From JBKBMT01 sp046295655 (GTDB lineage: Bacteria; Pseudomonadota; Alphaproteobacteria; Rhodobacterales; Rhodobacteraceae): a DNA stretch of 64,000 nt. Below are positions 34,045 to 43,164 of this stretch, in pieces (position 1 is the first letter of the stretch; each line of letters starts with the position of its first letter). The translations under genes and the position numbers were made by a program. The DNA is taken from contig JBKBMT010000001.1 in NCBI GenBank assembly GCA_046295655.1, positions 67,037-131,036 of the forward strand, in the 5' to 3' direction. The notes under the pieces were generated by a model. It saw only the letters and a list, made by a program, of their open reading frames with translations. It had not been told where the DNA came from and made no database searches.

Positions 34045-35778
34045 ATGACCAACCAGCGTTTCGACAAGTCGAGACTGCCCAGCCGCCATGTGACCGAGGG
34101 CCCGGCCCGCGCCCCGCACCGCAGCTACTTCTACGCCATGGGCATCACCGAGGAAGAAATCCATCAGCCCTGGGTGGGCGTCGCCACCTGCTGGAACGAG
34201 GCCGCGCCTTGCAACATCGCGCTGAATCGTCAGGCTCAGGTGGTCAAGCACGGGGTCAAGAAGGCCGGCGGCACCCCGCGCGAGTTCACCACGATCACCG
34301 TCACCGACGGCATCGCCATGGGGCACGAGGGCATGCGGTCGAGCCTCGCCAGCCGCGAGGCGATCGCCGATACGGTCGAACTGACGATGCGCGGCCACTG
34401 CTACGATGCCCTTGTCGGTCTTGCAGGCTGCGACAAGAGCCTGCCGGGCATGATGATGGCCATGGTCCGGCTGAACGTGCCCAGCGTGTTCATCTATGGC
34501 GGTTCGATCCTGCCTGGCCGGCTGAACGGCCAGGACGTCACCGTGCAGGATGTGTTCGAGGCGGTCGGCAGGCATCAGGCGGGCAACTATTCCGACGCGG
34601 AACTGGCGATCCTGGAGCGCGTGGCCTGTCCCAGCGCAGGCGCCTGCGGGGGACAGTTCACCGCCAACACCATGGCCTGCGTGTCCGAGGCCATCGGTCT
34701 GGCGCTGCCCAACTCCTCGGGTGCTCCCGCCCCCTACGAATCCCGCGACCAGTATTGCGAGGCGTCCGGCGTGGCGGTCATGAACCTGATCGAGAAGAAC
34801 ATCCGCGCCCGCGACATCGTTACCCGCAAGTCGCTCGAGAACGCCGCGCGGGTCGTGGCCTGCACCGGCGGATCCACCAACGCGGGCCTGCACCTGCCGG
34901 CCATCGCCCATGAGGCGGGGATCGACTTCGACCTGTTCGATGTCTGCGACATCTTCCGCGACACGCCCTATTTCGTGGATCTCAAGCCCGGCGGGAAGTA
35001 TGTGGCCAAGGATCTTTACGAAGCAGGCGGCGTCCCGGTGGTGATGAAGGAACTGCGCAAGCTCGGCCTCATCCACGAGGATTGCGTGACCGCCACCGGT
35101 CGCACGATGGGCGAGGAGCTGGACCTGGTCGCGCGAGAGGCCGACGGCCGCGTGATCTATCCCGCTGCCACACCGATCACCCGGACCGGAGGCGTGGTCG
35201 GGCTGCGGGGCAACCTGGCCCCCGACGGCGCGATCGTCAAGGTCGCCGGCATGAGCGAGGAGGAACAGGTGTTCACCGGCCCCGCCCGTGTGTTCGAATG
35301 CGAGCAGGACGCCTTCGAGGCGGTTCAGAAGCGCGGCTACAGGGAAGGCGAGGTGATCGTGATCCGCAACGAGGGGCCCGCCGGCGGTCCGGGCATGCGC
35401 GAGATGCTGGCCACCACCGCCGCTCTGTCGGGTCAGGGCATGGGCAAGAAGGTCGCGCTCATCACCGACGGCCGGTTCTCAGGGGCCACACGGGGCTTCT
35501 GCGTCGGCCATGTGGGGCCCGAGGCGGCGCATGGCGGACCCATCGCGCTGTTGCGGGACGGCGACATGATCACCATCAACGCCCTGACAGGGGAGCTTTC
35601 GGTCGATCTGTCCGATGCCGAACTGGCCGAGCGTCGCAAGGCATGGACGGGTCCGCGCAAGACCGATTACGCATCCGGCGCGCTCTGGAAATACGCCCAG
35701 CAGGTCGGCGGTGCACGTCTTGGCGCCGTCACCCATCCCGGCGCCCGTGCGGAGACGCATGTCTACATGGACCAGTGA
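34045..35778 (+). CDS. ilvD: Dihydroxy-acid dehydratase
   Basis: Iron-sulfur dehydratase of 577 residues in valine, leucine and isoleucine synthesis. The cluster and active-site regions are present: VATCWNEAAPCN, LAGCDKSLPGMMMAM and CPSAGACGGQFTANTMAC, then TDGRFSGATRGFCVGH near the C-terminus. A strong AAGGGGG precedes ATG at 34045. It appears monocistronic, with about 100 bases to the next gene. A short CACGGC-AAA-GCCGTG stem lies downstream at 35808-35822 but has no T run. Confidence 0.97.
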   Translation: MTNQRFDKSRLPSRHVTEGPARAPHRSYFYAMGITEEEIHQPWVGVATCWNEAAPCNIALNRQAQVVKHGVKKAGGTPREFTTITVTDGIAMGHEGMRSSLASREAIADTVELTMRGHCYDALVGLAGCDKSLPGMMMAMVRLNVPSVFIYGGSILPGRLNGQDVTVQDVFEAVGRHQAGNYSDAELAILERVACPSAGACGGQFTANTMACVSEAIGLALPNSSGAPAPYESRDQYCEASGVAVMNLIEKNIRARDIVTRKSLENAARVVACTGGSTNAGLHLPAIAHEAGIDFDLFDVCDIFRDTPYFVDLKPGGKYVAKDLYEAGGVPVVMKELRKLGLIHEDCVTATGRTMGEELDLVAREADGRVIYPAATPITRTGGVVGLRGNLAPDGAIVKVAGMSEEEQVFTGPARVFECEQDAFEAVQKRGYREGEVIVIRNEGPAGGPGMREMLATTAALSGQGMGKKVALITDGRFSGATRGFCVGHVGPEAAHGGPIALLRDGDMITINALTGELSVDLSDAELAERRKAWTGPRKTDYASGALWKYAQQVGGARLGAVTHPGARAETHVYMDQ

Positions 35779-35881
35779 CCGCCCCTGTTGCTACCGTATC
35801 CCGGAGGCACGGCAAAGCCGTGGCGCCGCGCTGTTGCAGCTTGCAGCGGCGTAGCGGAACGGTAACCATGCTGTTGCCATT

Positions 35882-36700
35882 ATGGAAACGGCGCCGGCGA
35901 AGGTGCCGGTCTGGGGCATGCGCGCGATGGGCGGCTGGACAGGCGGCATGATCGACCGGATGGTGCAGGCGCGCAGCCTGCGCCGCTGGCGCCGCATTGC
36001 CGAAGACGCAGGAAAACTTGACGTCGGCGCCCTGCGGGAGCTGCGCGGGCAGGCCCGCGCGCAGCGTCGGCAGATCGACAGGCTTCTGCACGTCGCGGAG
36101 GGCCGGCTCGCCCTGCCGCTGGCCGGGCCGAACCCGGTCCCCCGCCCCGCGACCGCGGACTGGGCATGGCGTCCGCCGCTTTGGTCCGGGCCGATCGGCA
36201 TCGCGGGTATCGCCGGGGTCGAGAACCGGACCACGATCACCGAGGGCGCGACCTTCTTTCACGATTGCCGCATAAGCGAGATCGTGGCCCGCCAGATCCG
36301 CAACACCCGGCAGGAGGATCTGGCACCCTATGGGCTGCGGCTGGATGTGTTCCGGTTCGACGGCAGCTTCCTGTCGCTGGCGCTGGACCTGCCCGATACC
36401 GGGGTCGCGGGGCTACGCACGCGGCATCTGGTCCGGCTGGAGGCAACGATCGAACTGGAGAAACCGCTGGAGATCTTCGCGCGCTTGAACGTCAAGCATG
36501 GTCCGAATGTCGAGAATGTGGTGCGCGAGATCGACCTGCGCGAACCCCGGGCAGTGATCGACTTCGACCTCTTCTATACCCGGATGAACGAGAAACGGGT
36601 GGAGAAGGCCTGGATCGACCTGATCTTCGAGGGTGCCGAGCTGAACGAGATTACCCTGCGCGACGTGACGCTCAGTCGCAGGCCGAGGGCCGACCTGTGA
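35882..36700 (+). CDS. Conserved hypothetical protein (DUF6478-like)
   Basis: Protein of up to 272 residues that looks like a Rhodobacterales conserved family, probably DUF6478; this is from memory of its pattern and not a search. Visible blocks are SLRRWRRIAEDA, QIDRLLHVAEGRLALP, FRFDGSFLSLALDLP, LEIFARLNVKHGPN and WIDLIFEGAELNEITLRD. There is no signal peptide or membrane span. The start is uncertain: ATG at 35882 lacks a good ribosome-binding site and in-frame ATGs at 35918 and 35948 are possible. It is coupled to the next gene by a GTGA overlap. Confidence 0.72.
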   Translation: METAPAKVPVWGMRAMGGWTGGMIDRMVQARSLRRWRRIAEDAGKLDVGALRELRGQARAQRRQIDRLLHVAEGRLALPLAGPNPVPRPATADWAWRPPLWSGPIGIAGIAGVENRTTITEGATFFHDCRISEIVARQIRNTRQEDLAPYGLRLDVFRFDGSFLSLALDLPDTGVAGLRTRHLVRLEATIELEKPLEIFARLNVKHGPNVENVVREIDLREPRAVIDFDLFYTRMNEKRVEKAWIDLIFEGAELNEITLRDVTLSRRPRADL

Positions 36701-37107
36701 AGGATACCGGGGACAGTGCGATGGACGTTCCGCGGTTGACCATGACCCGTCTGCGCGCAGGTATCTGGGAAGGCGTGCTGACACAGCCGCCGGACGCACC
36801 CGAACCCGAGGTCGAGGTGGTGCTGCGCGGCCGGGCCCTGGCGGCGGTCTCGACCATGCGCAGCCCGGGGGCGCCGGGCGACTGGCTGCTGCGCATCCCG
36901 CTTGCGCCCGAAATGATCTCGGACGGGGTGCAGACCTTTGTCATCCGGCTCCTGCCTGCCGGGCTGACCCTCGGCCATTTCACCGTCATCGCCGGCGACG
37001 GTCTGGAAGAGGATCTGCGGGCCGAAGTCGATCTGCTTCGCGCCGAGCTGGACATGCTGAAACGCGCCTTCCGACGGCATTGCATCGAGACCAAGGGCGA
37101 CGGTTGA
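36697..37107 (+). CDS. Conserved hypothetical protein
   Basis: Small protein of 136 residues from GTG at 36697, or 128 from ATG at 36721. It is mostly beta-type sequence ending in a helical DLRAEVDLLRAELDMLKRAF segment that could form a coiled coil. It has no signal peptide. The start overlaps the stop of the DUF6478-like gene, so the two probably work together. Function unknown. Confidence 0.65.
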   Translation: MKDTGDSAMDVPRLTMTRLRAGIWEGVLTQPPDAPEPEVEVVLRGRALAAVSTMRSPGAPGDWLLRIPLAPEMISDGVQTFVIRLLPAGLTLGHFTVIAGDGLEEDLRAEVDLLRAELDMLKRAFRRHCIETKGDG

Positions 37108-37138
37108 CAAGCACCGCACCGGGCACCAGAGAGACGCA

Positions 37139-37516
37139 ATGCTCGGAAACCTCCTCATGGTTGCCGCCGGCGGCGCGGCAGGGTCGGTGGCCCGCTATCT
37201 TGTCGTGATGGCGGGGGTGCGCGTCTATGGTCCCGGTTTTCCGGTCGGGACGCTGGCGGTCAACGTGCTGGGCTGCTTCCTGATGGGCGTGCTCTGGGTC
37301 TGGCTGACGCAGACGGGCCGGCTTGCGGCGTCTCCGCTGCTGACGGCGGGGCTGCTGGGCGGGTTCACCACCTTCTCGACCTTCGCGCTGGACGCGCTGG
37401 GGTTGTGGGAACGCGGGGCGGTGGCGGCCGCGGCTGCCTACGTCGTTGCCTCGGTGCTGCTGTCGCTTCTGGCGGTGCTGGGCGGAGTGCTGCTGATGCG
37501 CGGGGCCCTGGCATGA
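37139..37516 (+). CDS. crcB: Fluoride channel CrcB/Fluc
   Basis: Inner-membrane fluoride exporter of 125 residues with four hydrophobic segments. Family blocks are GGAAGSVARYLV, FPVGTLAVNVLGCFLMGV and LGGFTTFSTFALD. GAGAGA precedes ATG at 37139. No fluoride riboswitch was recognised in the short upstream gap. The stop overlaps the start of the pseudouridine synthase gene (ATGA), a common Rhodobacterales arrangement. Confidence 0.95.
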   Translation: MLGNLLMVAAGGAAGSVARYLVVMAGVRVYGPGFPVGTLAVNVLGCFLMGVLWVWLTQTGRLAASPLLTAGLLGGFTTFSTFALDALGLWERGAVAAAAAYVVASVLLSLLAVLGGVLLMRGALA

Positions 37517-38550
37517 CGGGCGTGCAGATCCTCACCGTTTCCGAGGACGAGGGCGAACAGCGGCTCGACCGCTGGTTCCGGCGCCGGTTTCCGCATCTGA
37601 CCCAGGGCGCGGTGGAAAAGCTGTGCCGGACCGGTCAGGTTCGGGTGGACGGGGCGCGGGCAAAGGCGGCATCCCGCGTTGGGCCGGGAATGCAGGTGCG
37701 GGTGCCGCCGCTGCCGCCGCCCGGACCCGCCCCCGCACCGCCGAAGCCCGAGGGGATTGCCGAAGCCGACGCCCGGATGATCCAGGCTGCGGTCCTGTGG
37801 AAGGACCAGCACCTGATCGTCCTGAACAAGCCGCCCGGCCTGCCCAGCCAGGGCGGCTCGGGCCAGTCGGGCCGACATGTGGACGGTCTGACCCCCGCAC
37901 TGACCTTCGGCTACAAGGACCGGCCGAAGCTGGTCCACCGGCTCGACAAGGATACGTCGGGCATCCTCGTTCTGGCCCGGACCGACCGGGTGGCCCGCGG
38001 ACTGTCCGAGGCATTCCGGCACCGCACCAGCCGCAAGATCTACTGGGCGCTGGTCGCGGGCGTGCCCAGCCCGCGGATGGGCACGATCCGCTACGGCCTG
38101 GTCAAGGCGCCCGGCCGCGATTCCGAGAGGATGGTCTGCATACACCCCGCCAAGGTGGACGAGACCGATGGCGCAAAGCGCGCCACCACCGATTATGCCG
38201 TGCTGGATGCGCTGGGCAGCCGGGCCGCATGGGTTGCGCTGGTCCCGATCACCGGGCGGACGCACCAGTTGCGCGCGCACATGGCCGAGATCGGGCATCC
38301 GATCGTCGGCGACGGGAAATACGGCGGCTCGGGGCAGGACAACCCGGGCGACGGCTGGGGTGCGCAACTGGGCGGCGAGATCAGCCGCAAGCTGCACCTG
38401 CATGCCCGCAGCCTGACCATCGACCATCCGGTGACCGGAGAGCGGCTGACCTTCGTCGCCCCCTTGCCCGCTCACATGGCGCGGACCTGGGCGACGTTCG
38501 GCTGGTCCGAGACCGATGTGCCCCCCGATCCCTTCGACGCAGCGTCATGA
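37513..38550 (+). CDS. rluC: RluC/RluD-type 23S rRNA pseudouridine synthase
   Basis: Pseudouridine synthase of 345 residues with an N-terminal S4 RNA-binding domain (RLDRWFRRRFPHLTQGAVEKL) and a catalytic domain. The active-site aspartate is in VHRLDKDTSGILVLAR. GRTHQLRAHMAEIGHPIVGDGKYGG is also typical. RluC is the better guess than RluD because of the S4 domain form and neighbours. Both ends overlap adjacent genes by ATGA. Confidence 0.88.
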   Translation: MTGVQILTVSEDEGEQRLDRWFRRRFPHLTQGAVEKLCRTGQVRVDGARAKAASRVGPGMQVRVPPLPPPGPAPAPPKPEGIAEADARMIQAAVLWKDQHLIVLNKPPGLPSQGGSGQSGRHVDGLTPALTFGYKDRPKLVHRLDKDTSGILVLARTDRVARGLSEAFRHRTSRKIYWALVAGVPSPRMGTIRYGLVKAPGRDSERMVCIHPAKVDETDGAKRATTDYAVLDALGSRAAWVALVPITGRTHQLRAHMAEIGHPIVGDGKYGGSGQDNPGDGWGAQLGGEISRKLHLHARSLTIDHPVTGERLTFVAPLPAHMARTWATFGWSETDVPPDPFDAAS

Positions 38551-39257
38551 TCGGCGGCTGGGCAGCACGGCGGTTCTGGAAGCAGGCGCAGGTCACCCCC
38601 TCGGGCTCGGGTTTCGCTGTCCTGCTGGACGACCGGTCGCTTCGGACGCCCGGAAAGGTGCCGCTGGTGGTGCCGACGCTGGCCATGGCCGAGGCAGTCG
38701 CGGCCGAATGGGATGCGCAGGACGGCGAGATCCGGCCCGCCACGATGCCGGTCACACGGTCGGCCAATTCGGCGATAGACAAGGTCACGCCACAGTTCGG
38801 CGAGGTTTGTCGTCTGCTTTCTGCCTATGGCGAGACCGACCTTCTGTGCCACCGCGCCGGGTCGCCCGAGGCGCTCGATGCCCGCCAGTCCGCGGGCTGG
38901 GATCCGCTGCTCGATTGGTCGGCGTCCGACCTGGGTGCACCGCTGATTCCGGTCTGCGGGGTCATGCCTGCGGTCCAGCCCGCGGAAAGCCTTGCCGCGC
39001 TGGCGCAGCGGGTGGCCGCGCTCGATCCGTTCCGGCTGACCGCGCTGCACGATCTGGTCGCCATCTCGGGTTCTCTGGTGATCGGGCTCGCGGTGCTGCG
39101 CGGTCGGATCGATGCCGAGACCGGCTGGCAGCTGTCGCGGATCGACGAGACCTGGCAGGCCGAGCAATGGGGCGTCGATGACGAGGCCGCCGCAGCCGAG
39201 GCGGCGAAACGGACGGATTTCCTGCATGCCGGCCGGTTTGTCGGACTCTGCGGCTAG
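38547..39257 (+). CDS. Atp12-type F1-ATPase assembly chaperone
   Basis: Protein of 236 residues of the ATP12 family, which in mitochondria and alphaproteobacteria chaperones the F1 alpha subunit. Recognisable parts are RRFWKQAQVTPSGSGFAVLLDD and LRTPGKVPLVVPT at the N-terminus and EWDAQDGEIRPATMPVTRSANSAID. WQAEQWGVDDEA follows near the C-terminus. The start overlaps the rluC stop. The ATP synthase operon itself is not in the window. Confidence 0.9.
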   Translation: MIGGWAARRFWKQAQVTPSGSGFAVLLDDRSLRTPGKVPLVVPTLAMAEAVAAEWDAQDGEIRPATMPVTRSANSAIDKVTPQFGEVCRLLSAYGETDLLCHRAGSPEALDARQSAGWDPLLDWSASDLGAPLIPVCGVMPAVQPAESLAALAQRVAALDPFRLTALHDLVAISGSLVIGLAVLRGRIDAETGWQLSRIDETWQAEQWGVDDEAAAAEAAKRTDFLHAGRFVGLCG

Positions 39258-39397
39258 GACCGACGGTCCGGGGTCGGCAAAACGCGCGCCCCCGCGGTCC
39301 CGGCCTTGACTGGCCTTCGGATATCGTCACACTTCCCTCGCTCAGGACGCGCGGCGCCGCGACAGCCGGTCCCGCCTCAGCGTCCGGCTTCGTCACC

Positions 39398-39439
39398 GGC
39401 CCTCGCGGGCCCCACAACAGATCGCCCGCCATCGGGCGA
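39398..39439 (+). promoter_or_regulatory. Two hairpins in the bztA leader
   Basis: GGCCC-tcgc-GGGCC (39398-39411) and TCGCCCG-ccat-CGGGCGA (39422-39439) are both perfect stems with four-base loops. The second lies a few bases before the bztA Shine-Dalgarno (AGGAAGAGG, about 39445-39453). They could stabilise the mRNA or modulate initiation; there is no T run, so neither is a terminator. Confidence 0.4.
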
Positions 39440-39458
39440 ACACCAGGAAGAGGTACGC

Positions 39459-40475
39459 ATGAAAAGATCGGTATTCCTCGGCTCGCTCTGCGCGGCTGCC
39501 CTGACCGGCGGCATGGCAGCGGCGGCGACGCTGGATGACGTGAAGGCCCGCGGCGCGCTGAACTGCGGCGTCTCGACCGGCGTCAACGGCTTCTCGGCGC
39601 CCGACAGTGCGGGCGAATGGCAGGGCTTCGACGTCGCCGTGTGCCGCGCCGTGGCGGCGGCGGTCCTGGGCGATGCGAAGAAGGTCAACTTCATCACCAC
39701 CACCGGCCAGACGCGGTTTTCGGCCCTCGCTTCGGGCGAGATCGACATGCTGTCGCGGAACACGACCTGGACCTTCACCCGGGACGTCGATCTGAAGTTC
39801 ACCTTCACCGGCATCAACTACTATGACGGTCAGGGCTTCATGGTGAAGAAGGAGCTGGGCGTCAGTTCGGCCAAGGAACTGGATGGCGCGACGGTCTGCA
39901 TCCAGACCGGCACCACGACCGAACTGAACCTTGCGGACTACTTCCGCGTCAACAACATGAGCTACGAGCCGGTCCCGATCGAGACCAACGCCGAGGCGCA
40001 GCAGCAGTATCTTGCCGGCGCCTGCGACGTCTACACCACCGACGTCTCGGGCCTGGCCGCGACCCGCGCCACCTTTGCGGACCCCGAGAACCACGTGCTG
40101 CTGCCCGAGGTCATCTCGAAGGAGCCGCTGGGCCCGCTGGTCCGCCACGGTGACGACGAATGGGCCGATATCGTCCGCTGGACGCTGAACGCGCTGATCG
40201 CCGCCGAGGAATACGGCGTGACCTCGGCCAACATCGAGGAACTGGCGAAAGGCACCCAGAACCCGGAAATCAACCGCCTGCTCGGCGTCGAGGGCGATCT
40301 CGGGGCGATGTTCCGGCTGGACAAGGACTGGGCCAAGCGCGCCATCATGGCCGGCGGCAACTATGGCGAGATCTTCGCCAGCAACATCGGCGAATCGACC
40401 CCGAGCGGGCTTCCGCGCGCCCTGACCGCGCATTGGACCCCGGGCGCCCTGATGTATGCCCCGCCGTCCCGCTGA
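39459..40475 (+). CDS. bztA: Glutamate/glutamine/aspartate/asparagine-binding protein BztA
   Basis: Periplasmic receptor of 338 residues with a signal peptide (1-23) and the polar amino-acid SBP fold. Blocks include GALNCGVSTGVNGFSAPD, RFSALASGEIDMLSRNTTWT and GATVCIQTGTTTELNLADYF. The length and the following genes match R. capsulatus bztABCD. Initiation from ATG at 39459 is supported by a strong AGGAAGAGG. A hairpin after the gene probably raises its mRNA level above that of the permease genes. Confidence 0.95.
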   Translation: MKRSVFLGSLCAAALTGGMAAAATLDDVKARGALNCGVSTGVNGFSAPDSAGEWQGFDVAVCRAVAAAVLGDAKKVNFITTTGQTRFSALASGEIDMLSRNTTWTFTRDVDLKFTFTGINYYDGQGFMVKKELGVSSAKELDGATVCIQTGTTTELNLADYFRVNNMSYEPVPIETNAEAQQQYLAGACDVYTTDVSGLAATRATFADPENHVLLPEVISKEPLGPLVRHGDDEWADIVRWTLNALIAAEEYGVTSANIEELAKGTQNPEINRLLGVEGDLGAMFRLDKDWAKRAIMAGGNYGEIFASNIGESTPSGLPRALTAHWTPGALMYAPPSR

Positions 40476-40487
40476 TCCGGCACCCCC

Positions 40488-40516
40488 GCGGGGCGCCGCC
40501 TTGGGCGGCTCCCCGC
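40488..40516 (+). promoter_or_regulatory. Intercistronic hairpin after bztA
   Basis: GCGGGG-c-GCCGCC, loop TTG, GGCGGC-t-CCCCGC: a 13-pair stem with one mismatch, 13 bases after the bztA stop and 86 bases before bztB. There is no T run, so read-through is expected. Such hairpins between a binding-protein gene and its permease genes usually protect the upstream mRNA segment. Confidence 0.6.
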
Positions 40517-40601
40517 AACCACTTGAACGAACGACACGGCCAACCCTGCCCGCGAGGGCGGCAGAGCGCAAAGCGCCGGGCGGCCACAGGGGGTACATTG
40601 C

Positions 40602-41855
40602 ATGACGACCATGCCCGACGTCCGGTCGGACGGTTTCCGGCTAAGCATGCTGATCTACGACACCCGGTATCGGTCGCTGACGATACAGGTGGTGGCGCTG
40701 ATGCTTTTCATGGCCGCGGCGGCCTGGCTGGTGGACAACACGATCCAGAACCTGCGGGTTCTCGGCAAGGACTTCAGCTTCAACTTCCTCGGGACTCGTG
40801 CGGGCTATGACATCAACCAGCGTCTGATCGAATACACATCGGACAGCACCCACGGCCGCGCCATGCTGGTGGGCCTGCTGAACACGCTGGTCCTGGCCAT
40901 CGCCTCGTGCGTGACGGCGACCATAGTCGGGGTCATCGCAGGTGTCCTGCGGTTGTCGAACAACTGGATCGTCGGGCGGCTGATGACCGTCTATGTCGAG
41001 GCCTTCCGCAACATTCCCCTGCTGCTTTGGATCGTCCTGATCTTCGCGATCATGACCGAAGGCATGCCGGCACCGTCCGCCTTCCGCGGCGAAAATGCCA
41101 CGGCATCGATGCTGCTGTTCGACAGCGTGGCCATCACCAACCGGGGTGTCTATGTGCCCGAGCCGCTGTTCTCGCGCAGTCTGGGCGACCTGAATGCGGG
41201 CCTTTTCTACATCAGCCTCGATCTGGTGGCCGTGGTGCTGGCACTCGTCCTCGGGTTCCTAGGCAACCGCGCGCTGCTGCGCCATGCCGAGCGGGTGCAG
41301 AACGACACCGGCATCCGCCCGACGACGTGGTGGAAGTCGATCCTGATCCTGTTCGGGCCGCTGGTCGTGGTTCTGGTGGCGCTGGGCTTCCACACCCGCA
41401 GCCCGGAACTGCGCGGCTTCAACTTCGCCGACGGCATCCATCTGCGCAACTCGCTGATCGCGATGTGGTTCGCGCTGACGGTCTATACCGGTGCGTTCAT
41501 TGCCGAGAACGTTCGCGCCGGGATCATGGCGATCTCGCGCGGGCAGACCGAGGCGGCCTTCGCACTGGGTCTGCGCCCTGGGCGGACCATGAGCCTCGTG
41601 ATCCTGCCTCAGGCGTTGCGCGTCATCATCCCGCCGCTCATTTCGCAGTATCTCAACATCACCAAGAACACCTCGCTTGCGCTGGCGGTGGGCTACATGG
41701 ACCTGCGGTCGACCCTCGGCGGCATCACCATCAACCAGACCGGGCGCGAGCTGGAAGGGATGATGCTGATGATGCTGATCTATCTGATCCTCAGCCTGCT
41801 GATCTCGGCCGCAATGAACGTCTACAACTCCACAGTGAAGCTGAAGGAGCGGTGA
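40602..41855 (+). CDS. bztB: Amino-acid ABC permease BztB
   Basis: Inner-membrane permease of 417 residues, one of two that form the channel of the Bzt system. It has an N-terminal hydrophobic segment (about 28-44) and an unusually large insertion between spans. The HisM-type signature EAAFALGLRPGRTMSLVILPQALRVIIP, in the region of residues 308-335, is followed by NITKNTSLALAVGY. The large size relative to ordinary 220-residue permeases is typical of BztB/AapQ. Confidence 0.94.
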   Translation: MTTMPDVRSDGFRLSMLIYDTRYRSLTIQVVALMLFMAAAAWLVDNTIQNLRVLGKDFSFNFLGTRAGYDINQRLIEYTSDSTHGRAMLVGLLNTLVLAIASCVTATIVGVIAGVLRLSNNWIVGRLMTVYVEAFRNIPLLLWIVLIFAIMTEGMPAPSAFRGENATASMLLFDSVAITNRGVYVPEPLFSRSLGDLNAGLFYISLDLVAVVLALVLGFLGNRALLRHAERVQNDTGIRPTTWWKSILILFGPLVVVLVALGFHTRSPELRGFNFADGIHLRNSLIAMWFALTVYTGAFIAENVRAGIMAISRGQTEAAFALGLRPGRTMSLVILPQALRVIIPPLISQYLNITKNTSLALAVGYMDLRSTLGGITINQTGRELEGMMLMMLIYLILSLLISAAMNVYNSTVKLKER

Positions 41856-41856
41856 G

Positions 41857-43155
41857 ATGAGCGAGACCCACGCCCAGACCGTTCCCTTCGTGCGCGACAC
41901 GATGCTGCCGCCGGCCGATCCGCCGGTCAGCCAGATCGGCGCGGTGCGCTGGCTGCGCGAGAACCTGTTCTCGGGCTGGCTGAACACGCTGCTCACGCTG
42001 GCCTCGATATATGTCGTCTACTGGATCATCGCGCATATCGGCCCCTGGTTCGCCAATTCGGTGTGGAATGCCGGCAGCCTCCGGGAGTGCCGCGAGATCC
42101 TGGCCGGGACCGAGGGTGCCTGTTTCGCGGTGATCACTGACCGCTGGCGCCAGCTGCTGTACGGGTTCTACCCGGCGCATCTCTACTGGCGGGTCAACCT
42201 CGCCTTCGTCCTGATGCTGGTCGCCCTGGCGCCGGCGCTGTTCACGGCGCTTCCGCGCCGGATGCTTTGGTTCACCGCGGTCTATCCGTTCCTGGCCTAC
42301 TGGCTCCTGTGGGGCGGATCGCTCTGGTATCCGATCGTCGCCATCGCCGGCTTCGTGCTGGGCTGGGCGGCGTTCCGGGCGCTGGTCGGGGTCAACGGGA
42401 TCCTCGCGGTGGTCGCCGCCCTGGTCGTGCCGGTGCTGTGGTGGATCCGGCTTGCGTTGCCGGTCGAGACGGCGCTCGAAGGCATCATCCCGCTGGCGAT
42501 CGAGTCGGTTCCGTCGCGCAACTTCGGCGGCTTCAAGCTGTCGATCATCATCGGCGTCACCGGCATCGCCCTGTCGCTGCCGCTGGGGATCCTGCTCGCG
42601 CTCGGGCGCAAGTCGGACATGTTCCTGATCAAGACGCTCTGCGTCGGCTTCATCGAGTTCATCCGGGGCGTGCCGCTGATAACGCTGCTTTTCACCGCCT
42701 CGCTGCTGCTCAACTACTTCCTGCCGCCGGGGACGAACTTCGACATCATCCTGCGGGTCATCATCATGGTGACACTCTTCGCCGCGGCCTACATGGCCGA
42801 GGTGATCCGCGGCGGTCTGGCCGCCCTGCCGCGCGGGCAGTACGAAGCGGCGGACGCGCTGGGCCTCGACTACTGGAAGTCGATGCGGCTGATCATCCTG
42901 CCGCAGGCGCTGAAGATCTCGATTCCCGGCATCGTCAACACCTTCATCGGGCTGTTCAAGGATACCACCCTGGTGGTCTTCATCGGGCTTCTGGACCCGA
43001 TCGGCCTGTCCAACGCCATCCGCGCCGACACGAACTGGAACGGCATCTACTGGGAGCTGTTCATCTTCATCGGCGTGCTGTTCTTCATCTTCTGCTTCGG
43101 CATCTCGCGCTATTCCATGTATCTGGAGCGCAAGCTGAAGACCGATCACCGGTAG
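41857..43155 (+). CDS. bztC: Amino-acid ABC permease BztC
   Basis: Second permease of 432 residues, again oversized as in BztC/AapM. The EAA loop reads GQYEAADALGLDYWKSMRLIILPQALKISIP. It has about eight hydrophobic segments. AAGGAG precedes ATG at 41857, one base after the bztB stop, so translation is coupled. Confidence 0.94.
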   Translation: MSETHAQTVPFVRDTMLPPADPPVSQIGAVRWLRENLFSGWLNTLLTLASIYVVYWIIAHIGPWFANSVWNAGSLRECREILAGTEGACFAVITDRWRQLLYGFYPAHLYWRVNLAFVLMLVALAPALFTALPRRMLWFTAVYPFLAYWLLWGGSLWYPIVAIAGFVLGWAAFRALVGVNGILAVVAALVVPVLWWIRLALPVETALEGIIPLAIESVPSRNFGGFKLSIIIGVTGIALSLPLGILLALGRKSDMFLIKTLCVGFIEFIRGVPLITLLFTASLLLNYFLPPGTNFDIILRVIIMVTLFAAAYMAEVIRGGLAALPRGQYEAADALGLDYWKSMRLIILPQALKISIPGIVNTFIGLFKDTTLVVFIGLLDPIGLSNAIRADTNWNGIYWELFIFIGVLFFIFCFGISRYSMYLERKLKTDHR

Positions 43156-43164
43156 GAGACCGCC

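Noticed and set aside
35808..35822. Intrinsic terminator after ilvD
   Set aside because: The CACGGC/GCCGTG stem is perfect but only six pairs long and has no T run.
37108..37138. Fluoride riboswitch before crcB
   Set aside because: The gap is 31 bases, too short for the riboswitch, and no conserved pseudoknot pattern was seen.
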